A program made the position numbers and the translations under genes. Below are positions 12,085 through 24,400 of a DNA stretch of 64,000 bases, piece by piece (positions within the stretch are counted from its first letter, which is position 1; the number at the start of each line of letters is the position of its first letter). The notes beneath the pieces were generated by a model. The model was not told where the DNA came from, did not search any database, and worked only from the letters and a program-made list of their open reading frames with translations. The DNA comes from Larus michahellis (Eukaryota; Chordata; Aves; Charadriiformes; Laridae). The DNA is taken from contig NC_133906.1 of the NCBI RefSeq assembly GCF_964199755.1, positions 17,767,378 through 17,831,377 on the forward strand, in the 5' to 3' direction.

Positions 12085-12118
12085 TTTTTAATATATATAC
12101 GCGTTTGTATATTAAAAA
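12085..12118. repeat. AT-rich inverted repeat
   Basis: Arms TTTTTAATATA (12085-12095) and TATATTAAAAA (12108-12118) around a 12-base spacer containing ACGCGT. It sits in an unusually AT-rich stretch (about 11990-12130). Confidence 0.75.
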
Positions 12119-15100
12119 ATCTATGAAGAGCTGTAAAGCAGACGCTGGTTTAGTAATCAGTTAAAAAAATTAGTAAACAATTAGAAACAGGTTTCACGTT
12201 AAATTTAATTGGGTTTTTTTTTCTGACTTTGCCTCAGATCCACATCTTTATATTCATACAGGGAGGAGGATCTCTTTGATTCTTTTTGCTGCCTTGTAAA
12301 AAGATATCAGAAAACAACCTCTAACAAAAGTCTACCCAGGACTGCAGAAAGCTTGCAGCTCGGTCCACTTCGATCTTGGATAACGGTTGTCCAGCGGGAA
12401 CAAAAGGAAAGACCCTTGTCACTGAGTTGATGGACAGATTAAAAATGTACCTGTTCACAGGACAAGGTCTTAGATTAAAATGTCCCAAAATAACAGGGGA
12501 AGCTAATGATGTGCTTTTATAAAGGCAGCCACCGATTCCAGTTCCACATATAGGCACTTGCAAAAAAGGAGAGTCTAATGGGGGAAACGTTTCAAATAAA
12601 TTAAAGGAATGAACTGGAAATGTAAAACCAAAATAGCGAGCTTGTCTGATATGCACCAGGTAGTTATAATCCACAGTTTCTACAACGGCAAATGAGGGAG
12701 CAGCTCAGCTACAAGCCTGTTCCTCTCAGCGGGGTTAAAGAATTCCAGCTCTTACCTAGCCTGGTTTCTTGACAGAAAATCAAAGCACCCTATTTTTGAC
12801 ACCGGAATTTGTGTTTGAGAACAGCAACATTCCCTGGGGCGCAGCTGATATTTTTATTAGTCTCAATCAGATCTGTCTCTTAATTCCTCCTCATTCTTTT
12901 GAGTTTCTACTGAGCTTGGTAGCAGCTTGCCTTGCTAATTTGATCTATTTCTTTCAGTTATAATACTTGCCCCATGATTAATTCAAGGCTTGAGTGATAA
13001 GATCTATCTCTAAGCTATTTGACTTGAAAATAAGAGCAAAGGTTGTCAAGTTTCACTTGTGTAACCTTAACCATTCCTTTCACTCTGGTGCCACGCAGAC
13101 ATTTTCTGTGACTGACGCTAGACTGCCTTCATTTTGCTACCAGCCCATATATCAAAGGAAGCCTCTCATCCCCCAACTTCTGTCTGATTTTTTAATAGCC
13201 AGCCGGTTCTGAAATAAATCCCCACCTCCACACTCTCTTGGGCTTCTACATTAGAAAGCTTCTGCATCTTCGAACTCTGCAGAGAATACTGCACCACTTG
13301 TTGCACTTGCACAGAGCCACGGTGCTGCTTTTCATGCCGTGACTCACTGTTTTCCCTGGAAACATTATTAGAACAGCCATGTCTAGGATTTTTTAACAAT
13401 TTCCAGCTTTTCAGACGGCTTCACTGAAAACTGGGGAGAATCTAAACTCGGGACAGTGAAGAACAGCGAGAACATCACGCCCTTAGGGCCACGCTAATCA
13501 CCCTCCTTAATCCGAAGCAGAAGAAAACCCAGTGGATTTCAGATTCGCGCTTACATCTTCGTTTCACGTGCTCTTGCCTAGATCTGCTTTAAAAAAAGTT
13601 ATTTGATTTCTGAAATAACACTAAGCATTGTTTCCTGTCATTCCCCCATGCAGCAGTGGCAGTGAAACAGTAGTGGCAGCAAGACCCAAACTCAGTAGGA
13701 AAGCCTAGAGGACAGGCTCTACTGTTGCCTTGGTCTGAGTCAGGATGGACAGAAATGTTTGGTGTTAATATAAGCAGAAACAGTCATCAGGTCCCTCGTC
13801 TCCACTTCGTCATCCACAAGCAGCTCCAAAGCAGAGCCCTCAGGCTGATGCCGGGGAGGGCTGCAGACCTCTCATGGGCACCTGTCGGTGACGTGGACAG
13901 CCTTGGCTTCCCATCCAAAGGGTTTTCAGATGTCCACAAAGACAATATGGACACCACAGTCTGTGTCTCACGTTCACACTACACTTCAGAGAGCTCCTGG
14001 GAGCAGTCGCCTCAGGTACAATGTAAACATAGATATTCTCATGAAAGAAATCTCCAGTACCTCTCCAGAGTGCACACCTTTTGCCCATTACCAAATGCTT
14101 TCGGGCAGGAGTTCAGACTGACAAGAACTAGCAAACCAAAGGAAATTTTCCTCTGTAACCATTCAAATGAGGGAGGGAATGCATACGGCACAACCGTAAC
14201 GTTATCTTGGCTTTGTCAGCCACAGCAATGCAAGAAAATGCAGTGTATTCCTACAGAAAACTCTGGCAGACCACCAGGTGAGAGCAGCTGAGGTCGCCTT
14301 CACTGCACACAACTCCACGCATGGGGCTGGAAGCCGGGGCTAGCCGCTGTCCTCCTCTTCGTCCTGCTGCCGCATCCGTGCTGACTTCACTGCCATCCCT
14401 GGTTACAGCGCGGCTTGGCAGCCGTTCGCTCCGGTGGTGACAAAGTCCTTAGCAAGCACTTTGTCCCTGCTGGACTTCAGAGGCCAGGTGGGCGCGGGAC
14501 CACCTCCGGACCCAGCAGCTAATCCTTTCCTAGGAGATGACTATCACAAATACAAGCAGCAGCAAATCCTATAAACCCTTCACTCCTGGCTGCTTTGCTC
14601 CTGGCAACCAGGGATGGAAATCCATTCACCATTCCCGGGCTAACGCCTGGCAGCCGGAGCAAGAGAGCGCCTCGGAGGTGCCTGCACTTTTTGGGGCCGT
14701 TGGCAAAGGGCTGCCAGGAGCCCCACAAGGCAGAGAAATGTTGGAGACACTTTTCATCCCCAGAGGCAGAGTCAGACCCTTATGAACACAGGGTTTGCTT
14801 ATTCCCCACCTTCCTTTCAGGCACAGAATTGAGCCTTTTCGTGCAGAAAAGAGGAGGAACTTCAGAGCAACTCTGCAGGGAGGGGAGAGCCAGGCGACGG
14901 CGGGAAGGGTGCAAGATGGGGGCCCAAACCACATGCCCAGCACAAGTGTTTGGTGCCGGTTTGGGAGGAGAAGCCGAGGCCGGGAGGGAGATTTTAATGC
15001 ATTTTTGCCACCAGAAGGCAGTGGGGAGCTGCAGATGTGAACAGTGGGTGTTCAGCAGGACCTTCCCCTGGGAGAAAGAGCAAAAGGAGCCTCTCCCTCC

Positions 15101-17112
15101 GCTGTGCCTGGGTACGGTCCTCTTGTCCAGCCCCCTTCGCTGTCCTTAGGAAAGCACACGGGACTGCATCTTGCCAAGAGAGCCTTGTTATCATTTTCTT
15201 TGGGAAATAGATGTGCATCAGTGTTGTTGTTTTTTTTTTCTGAGTAATAGCTATATGAGACAGGAAAATAAAAACATGAGAACAGGAAGGTGGGGATGGT
15301 CTCCAGGGGGAGATGCACAAGGAGCCATAGGGCAGCAAACGTGCTGGAGGTGCTTTAGCTGGGAGCATTGCAGCCCCCCGGGCGCAGCAGGCGATGTCCT
15401 GCCTGCAAAGGGAGGGATGCCAGCCTGGGATGAACGTGCCAGAGATCTGCTGGCCCCTCCTTGGGGCAGAACATCTCTGGCTGCGCAGGTCACCGTCCCA
15501 CCAGGCACGGCTGGGTCAAGGAACACCCAAAGTAGTGGAAGGAAATGCAGACACCATGTGCGGTTCAGGGATTTGAAACCAGCCCTGGTGAGGCAGGGAA
15601 GAAGCACCTCAGGCCAGGCCAAGGGGAGGTGCAAGGAGCTGCTGGTGACTGCAACTTCTGCAGGGCTTTTGGTGGGTTTGTAAGCTCAGAAACTGGCGTC
15701 AGAAAATGGCTCTTAAGTCATTTCAATTTATAAATATTTTCATCTGTTTACAAACAAAATTAAGTTCTAACTGAGAAATGGACAGAAATTCTCAGCACAC
15801 AAAGAGCTACCTTGCCTCTCCATCTGCTGAAACCTTCTTGGGGTGAGCACAGGCGTGGGCCACCCCCAGCATGGACCATTCCCGTGTGCAGGGCTTCTCC
15901 AGCACCGTTGTTGTTTTTGGAAGGGGAGCTAAATGTGCAAAGTCACTCTGCCCTGCAGCTCTGACGTATGACCGAGTGATTAATAGGGATCCAGTGAGCG
16001 CACTTGAAATCCCCGTCGGCGGGTTGCAGCCACCGTGGCCGCAGCGCAGCTGTGCTGTGACCGTCCCTGCAGGCATGGTGCTAGAGATTCAATTTCACAA
16101 GTCATTCAAGCATACCTACATCTGTGTTGCTCCTAAAAAGGCCAATCCTGCTAGTCCAGCTGAAGTCAAACCATGCATCTTTTTGCTGAATTTGTTTTCA
16201 GTCAGGACAGATGCCCAACTCCAGCCACGGCGCAGCCACACGAGCACAAAGGAGGAAGCGACACGGAGGGTGGCACACAGCTAATGCAAAGAGAAATGGG
16301 CTCAGTGTGAAACCACATGCGAGATTTAAGTGAAAGCAGTACAGAAGAGTAAAAAAAAATAAGGCTCAAAAGCCAGCATGCAGAGCACCAACCACATCTG
16401 GGTTCCTGCCTTCCTTAAAAGAAGAGACTGATGAGGGTTTTTTGGTCAGACACAGATAAAGACCCACCAAAATGACTGAAATATTTGTCTCCTGTGATCC
16501 AGCCTCTTCGGCGGCAGGAGCTGATGGTTGCGAGTGGGAGAGTGTCAGGTCCAAAGAGGTCACCGAGTTAAGTGCTGCGAATTCCCTGTTTATTGACTTC
16601 AGCAAGTCAGGATTAGGACAGGCCAGGGGTGCGAGGTGGCCTTGCGCTGTGTACATGGCATGTCAGGAATGCAGCTGCTCTACCATGACTTCTGCCTGAT
16701 TTTTAAGGAGAGGACGTGGTGGGGAAGGCAGGCAGCTGCCCGGGGAAGCACTCAGTTACCCCAGGGTCGCATTTGGCTCCAGATGCTTGGTTTCTCGGGC
16801 AGGGCTGGAGGCGGTCGTGGTCCCTGAAGCCAAAGGTGGGGGGCTCCTGGGCAATCCTGCCATGGAGCAATCACATGTTGGAATGGGAGAAAAGGAGCTT
16901 TTCTGCCTGCCTTCCTTCATAGAGTCACTCCGGACATTGTCCCACCCTTCTCTCTCCTAAATAATAAACCCGTTTACCTCTTTCCTTTCTCCCTGTGATA
17001 TTCTACATTTTAGAGGAATTTCAGTTGCCATTAGTTGCACCCAATCAGTCCGTCAAAACTTCAGACATTGGGAAACTTGACCATTGAGAATTGAAAACGT
17101 TTTTTATTCTTC

Positions 17113-17141
17113 AAAACAAACAAACAAACAAACAAACAAAA
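17113..17141. repeat. AAAC microsatellite
   Basis: Seven consecutive AAAC units, intergenic, with no element recognised immediately upstream. Confidence 0.85.
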
Positions 17142-20100
17142 GCTACCTTGGCAAAACAACTGCTTCTAAATGAACAACAAGCCCTGAAGTGGGGAGCCCC
17201 CCGGCTGGCCACACGCAAGGCGGTACCGACTCACGGGGGGTTTGCGTGTTGCTGTACAGACACCAGTCGTAGAGGAATTAGCACGGAGCCACGAGGAGCT
17301 GGGGGGTAGCAGCTTCCATCAGTCACTATCGGCCCCGGCTGATCTGAAACGTGCGAGCTAAAGCAGAAAGACCTTCTGTTTCAGCACAGCATTCTCTCTT
17401 TTGGCTTCGTCGCTAATAACACTCAGGGCCCCTCTCTGTGCCCCCGGCTCTCAGCAAGCTGTGTGGAACGAGCGTTTGTCCTTTGCAAAAAGTTTTGGGC
17501 ATTGCTGATGCACTCAGGCCACTAAGGTGGTGGTAGCCTGTTGCTGGCAGGCGTTGGCTGGTTGCGGGATGCTGTGTTTGCATCCGAAGGATAATCTGCA
17601 TTTTCCTAGTGAGGGAATAACAGCAAAACCTCAACACAGCAGAAGGTGTCTGATGTCCAACTCTTATTGCATGCGTTGCAGCCATGCTCAGATAAAAATG
17701 CCTCAAGTGTGAGACCCTCAAGGAGGACACAATTCTGGGGATATTTGAGGGCCACTCTCAAGCAAACCTTACATCTGGTCTTTGGAAGAACTGGTGGAAA
17801 GGGGCACAGTGGGAACCAAAGCGTGCCCAGCAAACAGGTGTGATGCCTAAGGGAGCCACAAAAGCTGTGTATAACCCACGGAAAGCATCAGGATTTCCCT
17901 AGCTTAGGTCCAGACCAAACTTGCACTTATTGTCTTGTCTGGGGTAACTCTGAGCTTTTGGGTCCCAGAAGTTTTCCGTACATTCCCTGGTCCCAGGGGC
18001 AGTTCCTAGCTTGTGCGAATGGTATCAGATGGACAGGTTATCTTCTTCCACCTCAGTACTGTGCCTCCCCATCTCCTCCCATCCATCTGCTAGTGCTCTG
18101 CTTCTGGTTCTCTGTTGCTTTTTCCTTTTTCTACTCAGTCTGCCTCCTCTTACTGCAATTAATTTATAACACTTCTTACATTCACGCTTATTAGCTTTGA
18201 AAACGGCAGGACTTTATTATTTCCTTAGACCCCCCGTTTTGATAATGTTAGTGTATCTTTTCCCATCCTTTCCTCAGGCATGCTCTCCAGAGATGTCATT
18301 GTAAAGAAATGTGTTTTCCATGAAAAGCGTACCAGGGCGCATGGACGTTGCCCCGTACAGAGATGTGAGCTTGTCTTCCCTCCTGCAGTTCAAAGTTTGA
18401 AAGAGCAAAAGTCAGCATTCTCCCGCTGGTCATCTGCCTTGACTGCAGGCTATCTGTCAGTGTGGTGTCCCTAATGTCCCGCAACCCTGACCTGCTTGAT
18501 TTTCCACTCACTTCTTGCCAGGTTTCCAGAGAAGAATGAGTCTGAAAAGATCTACTACTAATGCTTGAAATGCAAGGAGAGTGCTAGCGATGTGGCAGTG
18601 CTCTGAAGGAATTAAGGAAGAAGAAACACTTCAGAGATCGAGGTTAGAGGGAATTAAGAATGAAAAGTACTGGCTGAAAGCGTGGGAGGTTTCTCTGTCT
18701 GGTAACAGTCAGGGCAAGAGAAGTTCCCAAAAACACAATTATTCAAAGCTGGTTCCCTTATAAACTGAGGGTTGCCTCTCACCTCTCAGTTCTGCATGTT
18801 CAGGCTCTGCCAGCTTCGCCACATTGCCCGTTTTCTGCCTTTCCAAATTTACTGCCAAAATCAGAGAACAGCACGCTCCCCAAGTGTTTATCAGTGGAAC
18901 GAGGCAACTCTGCGGCAAAGCCTGAACACGTCTAAATGGTTTCCCTTGACAATGTCATGTTTGCCATGCGGTATCTGCTCTCCCTTTCTCTTTCATCGTC
19001 CCTGCCCTGGCACTCCATAGCCTGGTCTAAAAATATCACCTTCTCGGCTGCCAAAGGAGTTAAATCTTTGTGCATGTTTCTTCTGTTCCCTTTATCCCTC
19101 TTTCTTTTTTTCTTTCTGTATTATCTCTCTTTCTTGTGTTGATTTTATATTGCTTTTATCTAAGTTCAAACATCTTGAAAATCACAGCATAAGATAGGCT
19201 TTTAGCAGCTGCTTTTTTAAAAAAAAAGCAAACTTAGGCTGTTCGGTTCCCCTCGATGACAAAGCAGCACAGGCAGGAGCGGGCTCCAGGGCTGCCTGCC
19301 TGTGCCGTGATTCAGCAGGTTGTAAAAGGAAGGAATGTCTTCTTTTTTGGGAAAGGGTGGGAGAGAACGGGGAGGCATGTGTGACAGGCATGCGCGTGGG
19401 CATTTGACTTCCTGGTGCTTGTGTGATTGCAGCGGTAGTATTGTGCTGTCCTGCGAGTTATATTTAAGTTAATAACCTGCTTCAAAGAGGGGTTTAAAAG
19501 ATATTTGGTGGAAAAAAGTTATTTTGCCTAGACTGGCGAGGGAGACAGCTAAATTATACTGCTTTTTTACCCTTTAAAGCATTCCTCCGTGGTGTTTTTA
19601 GTTTCTTCTTTAAAGCTCTTGGTATCTCCTGCGCTGCCTGTTTGTGGCTGTTTCCCTGCCTATCTCTCTGCATCTTCTGTTCAGTCTCTGGGTGTAGCTC
19701 ACTCAACAGGGAGGTTTAGAAGCCAGCTTGGTGGCTTTCTGGAAAAATGCGAGCGTTTGATTCCAAACTTCAGTGTAAACAGGGATTTGCTGATTTCATT
19801 TATGCTGAGCCTTATTTCTGAGCGCCGGGGCCCTGCTTGCATTGTCCTAACGCGGTGGAATTTTCTCTGTGGGGAGACTTATGTTGCTGACTCATTGCAT
19901 CAACTCAAAACAGATTTATGTTTACAAAAAAAAAAAAACCCTCTTCTTTCTTCCATCTTTTCACTCCTCCTAGCAATACTGAATTTGGTATTCCTACAGA
20001 ATACCTCCTATCTCCTCAAACAGGCCGCACCCTACAGACCACACAGGAGCTGGCTTTAAACTGGGCAGTTCAGACACAGCTTTCCATTTAACTGCTCTCA

Positions 20101-20183
20101 GCCGGAACACCTCAGACACAACTTGAAAGTGGTTTTACTGACAGGGTAACAGGACTCCTCATCGCAGGGCCCGGTTCATTGCC

Positions 20184-20270
20184 ATAGAATCATAGAATCT
20201 TCATGGTTGGAAAGGACCATTGAGATCATCGAGTCCAACCATACGACCATCGAGTCCAACTATCCCACGC
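20184..20270 (-). mobile_element. CR1 LINE, short 3' fragment, minus orientation
   Basis: Begins with the reverse of the CR1 tail (ATAGAATCATAGAATC) followed by TTGGAAAGGACC and ATCATCGAGTCCAACC. The block ACCAT..CGAGTCCAAC is duplicated inside it. It is severely truncated and lies about 0.5 kb before the CANX CpG island. Confidence 0.85.
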
Positions 20271-21151
20271 TGCCATCCGTATGCAGCAGGAGACAGGGAC
20301 TCCTGAAGTTTCATTGTGCTCTGACAGGTTCTTGCATGGTCCTGTGTAAACCAGCCACCTCCTCCATCCTCTTCTTCCCTGTCAGTACCGCAGGGACAGC
20401 TATTGCTGCACTTCCCTGTGCTTATGTACTTTTTCGGATGGGTAAACGTTGAGCATTTACACAGTATTTCACCTCTACAGAAACACGTGATGTTAATTTT
20501 GGAAATATAGCACAGCTTAAAGCCTCTGATTATTAAACAAGGCCTTTAAACAAGGGGCTGCCTGAGCAGCACTGCTGTGTTCTAAACACACTGGAGCGTG
20601 CATCACTTTTTCTGGTTTTCTTAAACCGTCAGCTTGTAACGGAGCAAAAAATATTAGATATACTGTATTTTATGAATAGGCAGGAAAACTTGAAAACCCT
20701 TTCTAAGGAGCTAAGGAACGAGAGGACAGATGTAAAGGTGATTTTGCTCTTTAATACCACGGTGCAAAAGCACTGAGACAGGCCGCGGCCTCCACGGAGA
20801 GACCTCCCGGGTGAGCCCCCCCCCCCCATCTCCAGCTGCACGGGCAGGCCCAGGGCTCCTCCGCTGCCGTGCGGTGAAGCGAGCCCGGCCGCTGGGCTCT
20901 CGCCTGAGGGCCTGCGGCGGCAGCAGGGCGAGGGTGTCCCCCCACCTCGGCCCCTCCACATCACCGGGCCGCCGCCGTCCCCGCGGCGCGGGGGCTGTGA
21001 GGCGGCGGGGAAGCCATGCCCCGGGCCGTTTGTCCATTTCACCGCCTCAGTCCGCTGCCGCCGCCCGCACCGCCCTGTCAGCCGCCGCAGCGGCCCTGAA
21101 CGGAGAGTCGTTGGGTCCCCGCCCACATTTCAACAGCCTCCCCTCAGCCAG

Positions 21152-21322
21152 CCAATCACCCGCCACTTCCTGCAACCCCACCAACCAATAACAGCGCTCC
21201 ACGAAGGGCAGAGCCGTTGGGGCGTGTTTTGAGGCGGGCGGGTCGTTGAGCGGCGGCTGTTTTAGCCAATAAAATTGTGGAGTTGGCGGCGGGGTGGGCG
21301 GGCGGGCGCGCTCTCGGCCAAT
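21152..21322 (+). promoter_or_regulatory. CANX: CANX core promoter with four CCAAT boxes
   Basis: CCAAT pentamers on the plus strand at 21152-21156, 21185-21189, 21266-21270 and 21318-21322. No TATA box is apparent, which is normal for a CpG-island housekeeping promoter. NF-Y binds such boxes and works with ATF6 at ER-chaperone genes (established knowledge). The boxes are seen; their use is inferred. Confidence 0.7.
21185..21203 (+). promoter_or_regulatory. CANX: ER stress response element (ERSE), perfect CCAAT-N9-CCACG
   Basis: CCAAT at 21185-21189, nine bases, then CCACG at 21199-21203. This is the exact ERSE consensus, bound by NF-Y on the CCAAT half and ATF6/XBP1 on the CCACG half during the unfolded protein response. 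It lies about 200 bases before the probable transcription start of CANX, an ER chaperone gene, so function is likely. The other three CCAAT boxes lack a CCACG at the required spacing. Confidence 0.8.
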
Positions 21323-21369
21323 GGGAGAGGAGGAGCGAGGTGGGCCGGGGGCGGAGCTGGCGAGCTGTT

Positions 21370-21468
21370 AGATAGGCGGGCGGCGGCGCTGGGCGCGCGG
21401 ACACGTGACGGAGGTGAGGGCCGCGGAGGGGAGGGGAGGCTGGGGGCGGCGGACGGGGGCTGCGGCGG
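21370..21468 (+). other. CANX: CANX untranslated first exon (approximate start)
   Basis: No CANX start codon lies before 29760, so the 5' UTR must begin in the upstream CpG island and be spliced. The best donor is GCGG|gtgagtac after 21468. Alternatives are GACGGAG|gtgaggg after 21413 and CTTCTG|gtaagtt after 21812. The 5' end is only a guess from promoter-box positions. Confidence 0.5.
21402..21407 (+). promoter_or_regulatory. CANX: CACGTG E-box near the CANX start
   Basis: CACGTG in the context GGACACGTGACGG, typical of USF/TFE-family sites. It is within or next to the presumed first exon. Only the motif is seen. Confidence 0.4.
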
Positions 21469-24400
21469 GTGAGTACAACTCTCCCCCGCCTCTACAGCCA
21501 CCGGGGCGGCTCCGCTACTGCCGTGGTGGGGGAGCGGCAGCGGGCCCGCCCGCAGGGCACGCCGGGGGATTAGCGGGGTGAGGCGGCCGGGGAGCCGGGC
21601 CCGCCCGGGGGGGAGGGTGCGGTGGGCAGGGCCCGGTGGAGTCTTGGGTGTGGGGGGGAGCGGGGACCCCCGGGAGCTGGGGCGAGAGGGGTAGCCGTGC
21701 CTGGGGAGTCCCGGCGGCTGCGAGCGGTCACGGGGCGGCTGCGGGCGGCGCCGGAGCCCGCTAGTCCCCTGTAGGCCTCTGAGAGGCCTGGCGGGGAGCG
21801 GCGGGTCTTCTGGTAAGTTCTGGGACCTTTCGGCTGGCGAGCGGCTTGTGGCAGGGCCGGTGGGACACTTGGTTGCCCCCGCACGACGCGGAACGGCCTC
21901 AGAGAGGGAGGGAGGCCGGGGTCGGAGGTGGATGTGGGCTGGCCTATGGGTTTGGGTTTTATCTGGCTTCTTGCTCTCATGTCGGCCGCTAACGTGTGGG
22001 AATCGTCTTGAGCTGCCTCAAGACGCTCGCCATGAGCAGGAAGGCCCGCATAGAGGGGAGGTGGGTGCGGAGCTTGGCGTGTGGCCTGGTCTGGGCTGTG
22101 CGAGGGGAAGCAGAAGCCTCTGGAAGGGGGGAGATCAAGGCGCAGAACTGGAGGCCCAACAGGTGGGGAAGATGTGGTAATCAGAGAGCGAGGGAGGCCA
22201 AAGGTGAAGTACAAATGAGGAGACTGCAGCAGCAAGGTCTGAGAATTTTGGGGACCCGAAATGTACGTCTCGATTTTTGCTGCCTGAATATAATTTGTGT
22301 TGAGTGTCTTCAAAATAGTATATATGACATCTTGGTTTTAATTTTTGGCTGAGGATTGTATTGTGTGCTTTTAAAACAAACAAAAAAACCCCAACAAACC
22401 ACACCTTTGAATTAAAGCATGCATAGCCTCCTGCTTTCTTGTCTGCACTGATTCTGAAGAGCGAACTTTCACATGCAGCTTTGTGGTTAAGAACTTTCTA
22501 GGCTGGTCTGTAGAAGGAGAAATGCTGCAGGTGATTTGGTTGTGAAGGGAAGCAGACATGTATTAATAGTAGTAGTAGTGGTAAAGGTCCAGACTTTATT
22601 AGTGTTAATGTAATTAATGTTGCAGCATTTCTGCAGAGCATTGTGGAAAGCTCTTTCTGTAACTTATTTAGAGTATGTTAGATGTCTGAAAACTAGTCTC
22701 TAGGAATGTAATGTAATTCTAAATTCAGTATGTTTACTTAACGTTGTCAAATATGTATAGCTAACACACAGGTTTTATGGGACACTTCAGCCGCTGTGGT
22801 TTGGGTTGTTGCTAAAATACTGCAAGGAGATAGCGGAACTGTAATAATATATGAGATAATACAGATAAAATACTGGTTAAATACAGGTTGAAATATGTTA
22901 CTCTAGGTTCACTCTGATGCACTTGAACTGACTTCAAAAACTTCCTTATTGTTTATTTGGTCATATTACATGGGCTTATCCAAAACACTTAGCAAAACTG
23001 GGAAAAGCTTCAAGTTAAACTTTGTGTTTATATGAAGTCTCAGAATTTCAGTTAAAAAAAAAAAATTGTGAAGGGGATACTTGTATGGTTCACAGACAAC
23101 ATCACAAGCTGAGCATAAGATGTAAACTGCTTCCTGTTATCAGCTGCCCTCCTAGGAAGGGAAGCGTAATGCAAAACCGTAAGAAAGCTTGCAACTTCCG
23201 TTAGATTACCCTCTCACTTGATGTGCTGCAGCACTTCCCTTTAAGTAAATGAATAAATCCTTTACTGAGAATACACTGTAACTTGTGCTTAGCCCTGCCT
23301 TTTGCTTCCTTTTCTGGCCTTTCATTTTTCTGCCTCTAGTAGTGATTGTGATGGCAGTCTGTTCTTGCTGGAATCAATTCTGTAGCAGGGCAAACTTGAA
23401 TGTGGTCTGAAAGATCTTGGGGCACCTCCAGATCTCCCCCTGCCTAATGTAATTTCCCTAGCAGCCCATCTGTTTTATGGTTAAAAAGCCTTGCAGTTCT
23501 GTCTTTGCCCTCCGAGGACTTCCAGTTCTGCGGGAGTAATCTCTTTGCTGACAAACAGTACATGGTGTTTTCTCCCTTACTGTATCTGCACTGTTGTACG
23601 TTATTTTTAGAAACTGGCATATTTGAAATGCTTAATAAAAGCAAGCTTTGTTGCTGTCACCTTTCACACTTAATCTCTTGCCTGGTTTGTGCTCCTTACA
23701 ACCCAAACAGAAGGCAACTTTTTTTCTGTGGGACTATCAAGCTCTCCAGGAGAGGTTTGGGTAATCCTTTCCAGGAGACTTTTTTCTCAAACCTCATGTA
23801 GCAGTATATCCTAGCTACCCCCTCCTTAAAAATAAATTATATTTAAAAAAAAAAAAAAAGCGGGGGGGAAGGGGGCATCAGCAAACCACTCTTCCCTCCA
23901 GAGCTCCTGCCTCTGGCCTGTTGTGAGCAAGTCTATTTTAGTTGAGCCTTGTCTGCTGTTTGAGCTATGATGTTAAAGGCAGAATCTTCACAGTGCTGGG
24001 AGCTGTCTAGCTACAAAACTAAGTGTTTAAGGGGAAAAATAACGTTGTCTGCATCATACAAATTACTGCATATACGAATATAATTTCATTATGTTCCTCA
24101 CAGAGGGGTGATGAGATAATGTACTGGTTGCTGAAATTACAGTGCTTGGCCACGTGGTTGTTCAGCTTTGTCATAGAGCGTAGATCTCCCAAATCTGCCT
24201 AGAGAGGGGTCTTAGACAACCGCAGATGACAGAACTGCACATGAAACTATGGCATTAAGCTGACTCTGCTGCCAACAGCTTAATTTCCTTTATCCTTGGC
24301 TACTTACTTTATCTCACAGTACTTTCACTTGTCCTGCTACAGCTCTTTTTGCTTTTGCCTACTGGATTGGAGTATTGACTCAGGGTTAAAATAACACGGC

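Larger units (their letters stand above)
9279..20180. other. Intergenic region, no supported gene
   Basis: About 11 kb between the CR1 element and the CANX promoter. The plus-strand ORF at 13725-14291 (188 codons) resembles no family I know and has no clear splice or promoter context. Features seen are an ACAG simple repeat (9681-9705), an AT-rich segment with an inverted repeat (12085-12118), an AAAC microsatellite (17113-17141) and scattered homopolymers. Distal regulatory DNA for CANX or LTC4S could lie here, but nothing in the sequence proves it. Confidence 0.55.
20740..22000. other. CANX: CpG island over the CANX promoter and first exon
   Basis: Very GC-rich with dense CpG, in contrast with the AT-richer flanks. 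Many spurious ORFs open here in all frames, as expected from base composition. It covers the promoter boxes, the presumed non-coding first exon and the start of intron 1. Edges are judged by eye. Confidence 0.85.

Noticed and set aside
13725..14291. 188-codon plus-strand ORF
   Set aside because: Longest intergenic ORF, but composition and lack of any domain, promoter or splice context suggest chance. It overlaps open frames on the other strand.
16550..16980. Possible LTR-like block ending near AATAATAAACCCGTTT
   Set aside because: I could not match it to a family, find matching ends or a second copy in the window.
20629..22352. Several long ORFs on both strands around the CANX promoter
   Set aside because: They follow from CpG-island composition (Arg/Pro/Ala/Gly-rich in every frame), and the CANX leader is spliced through here.
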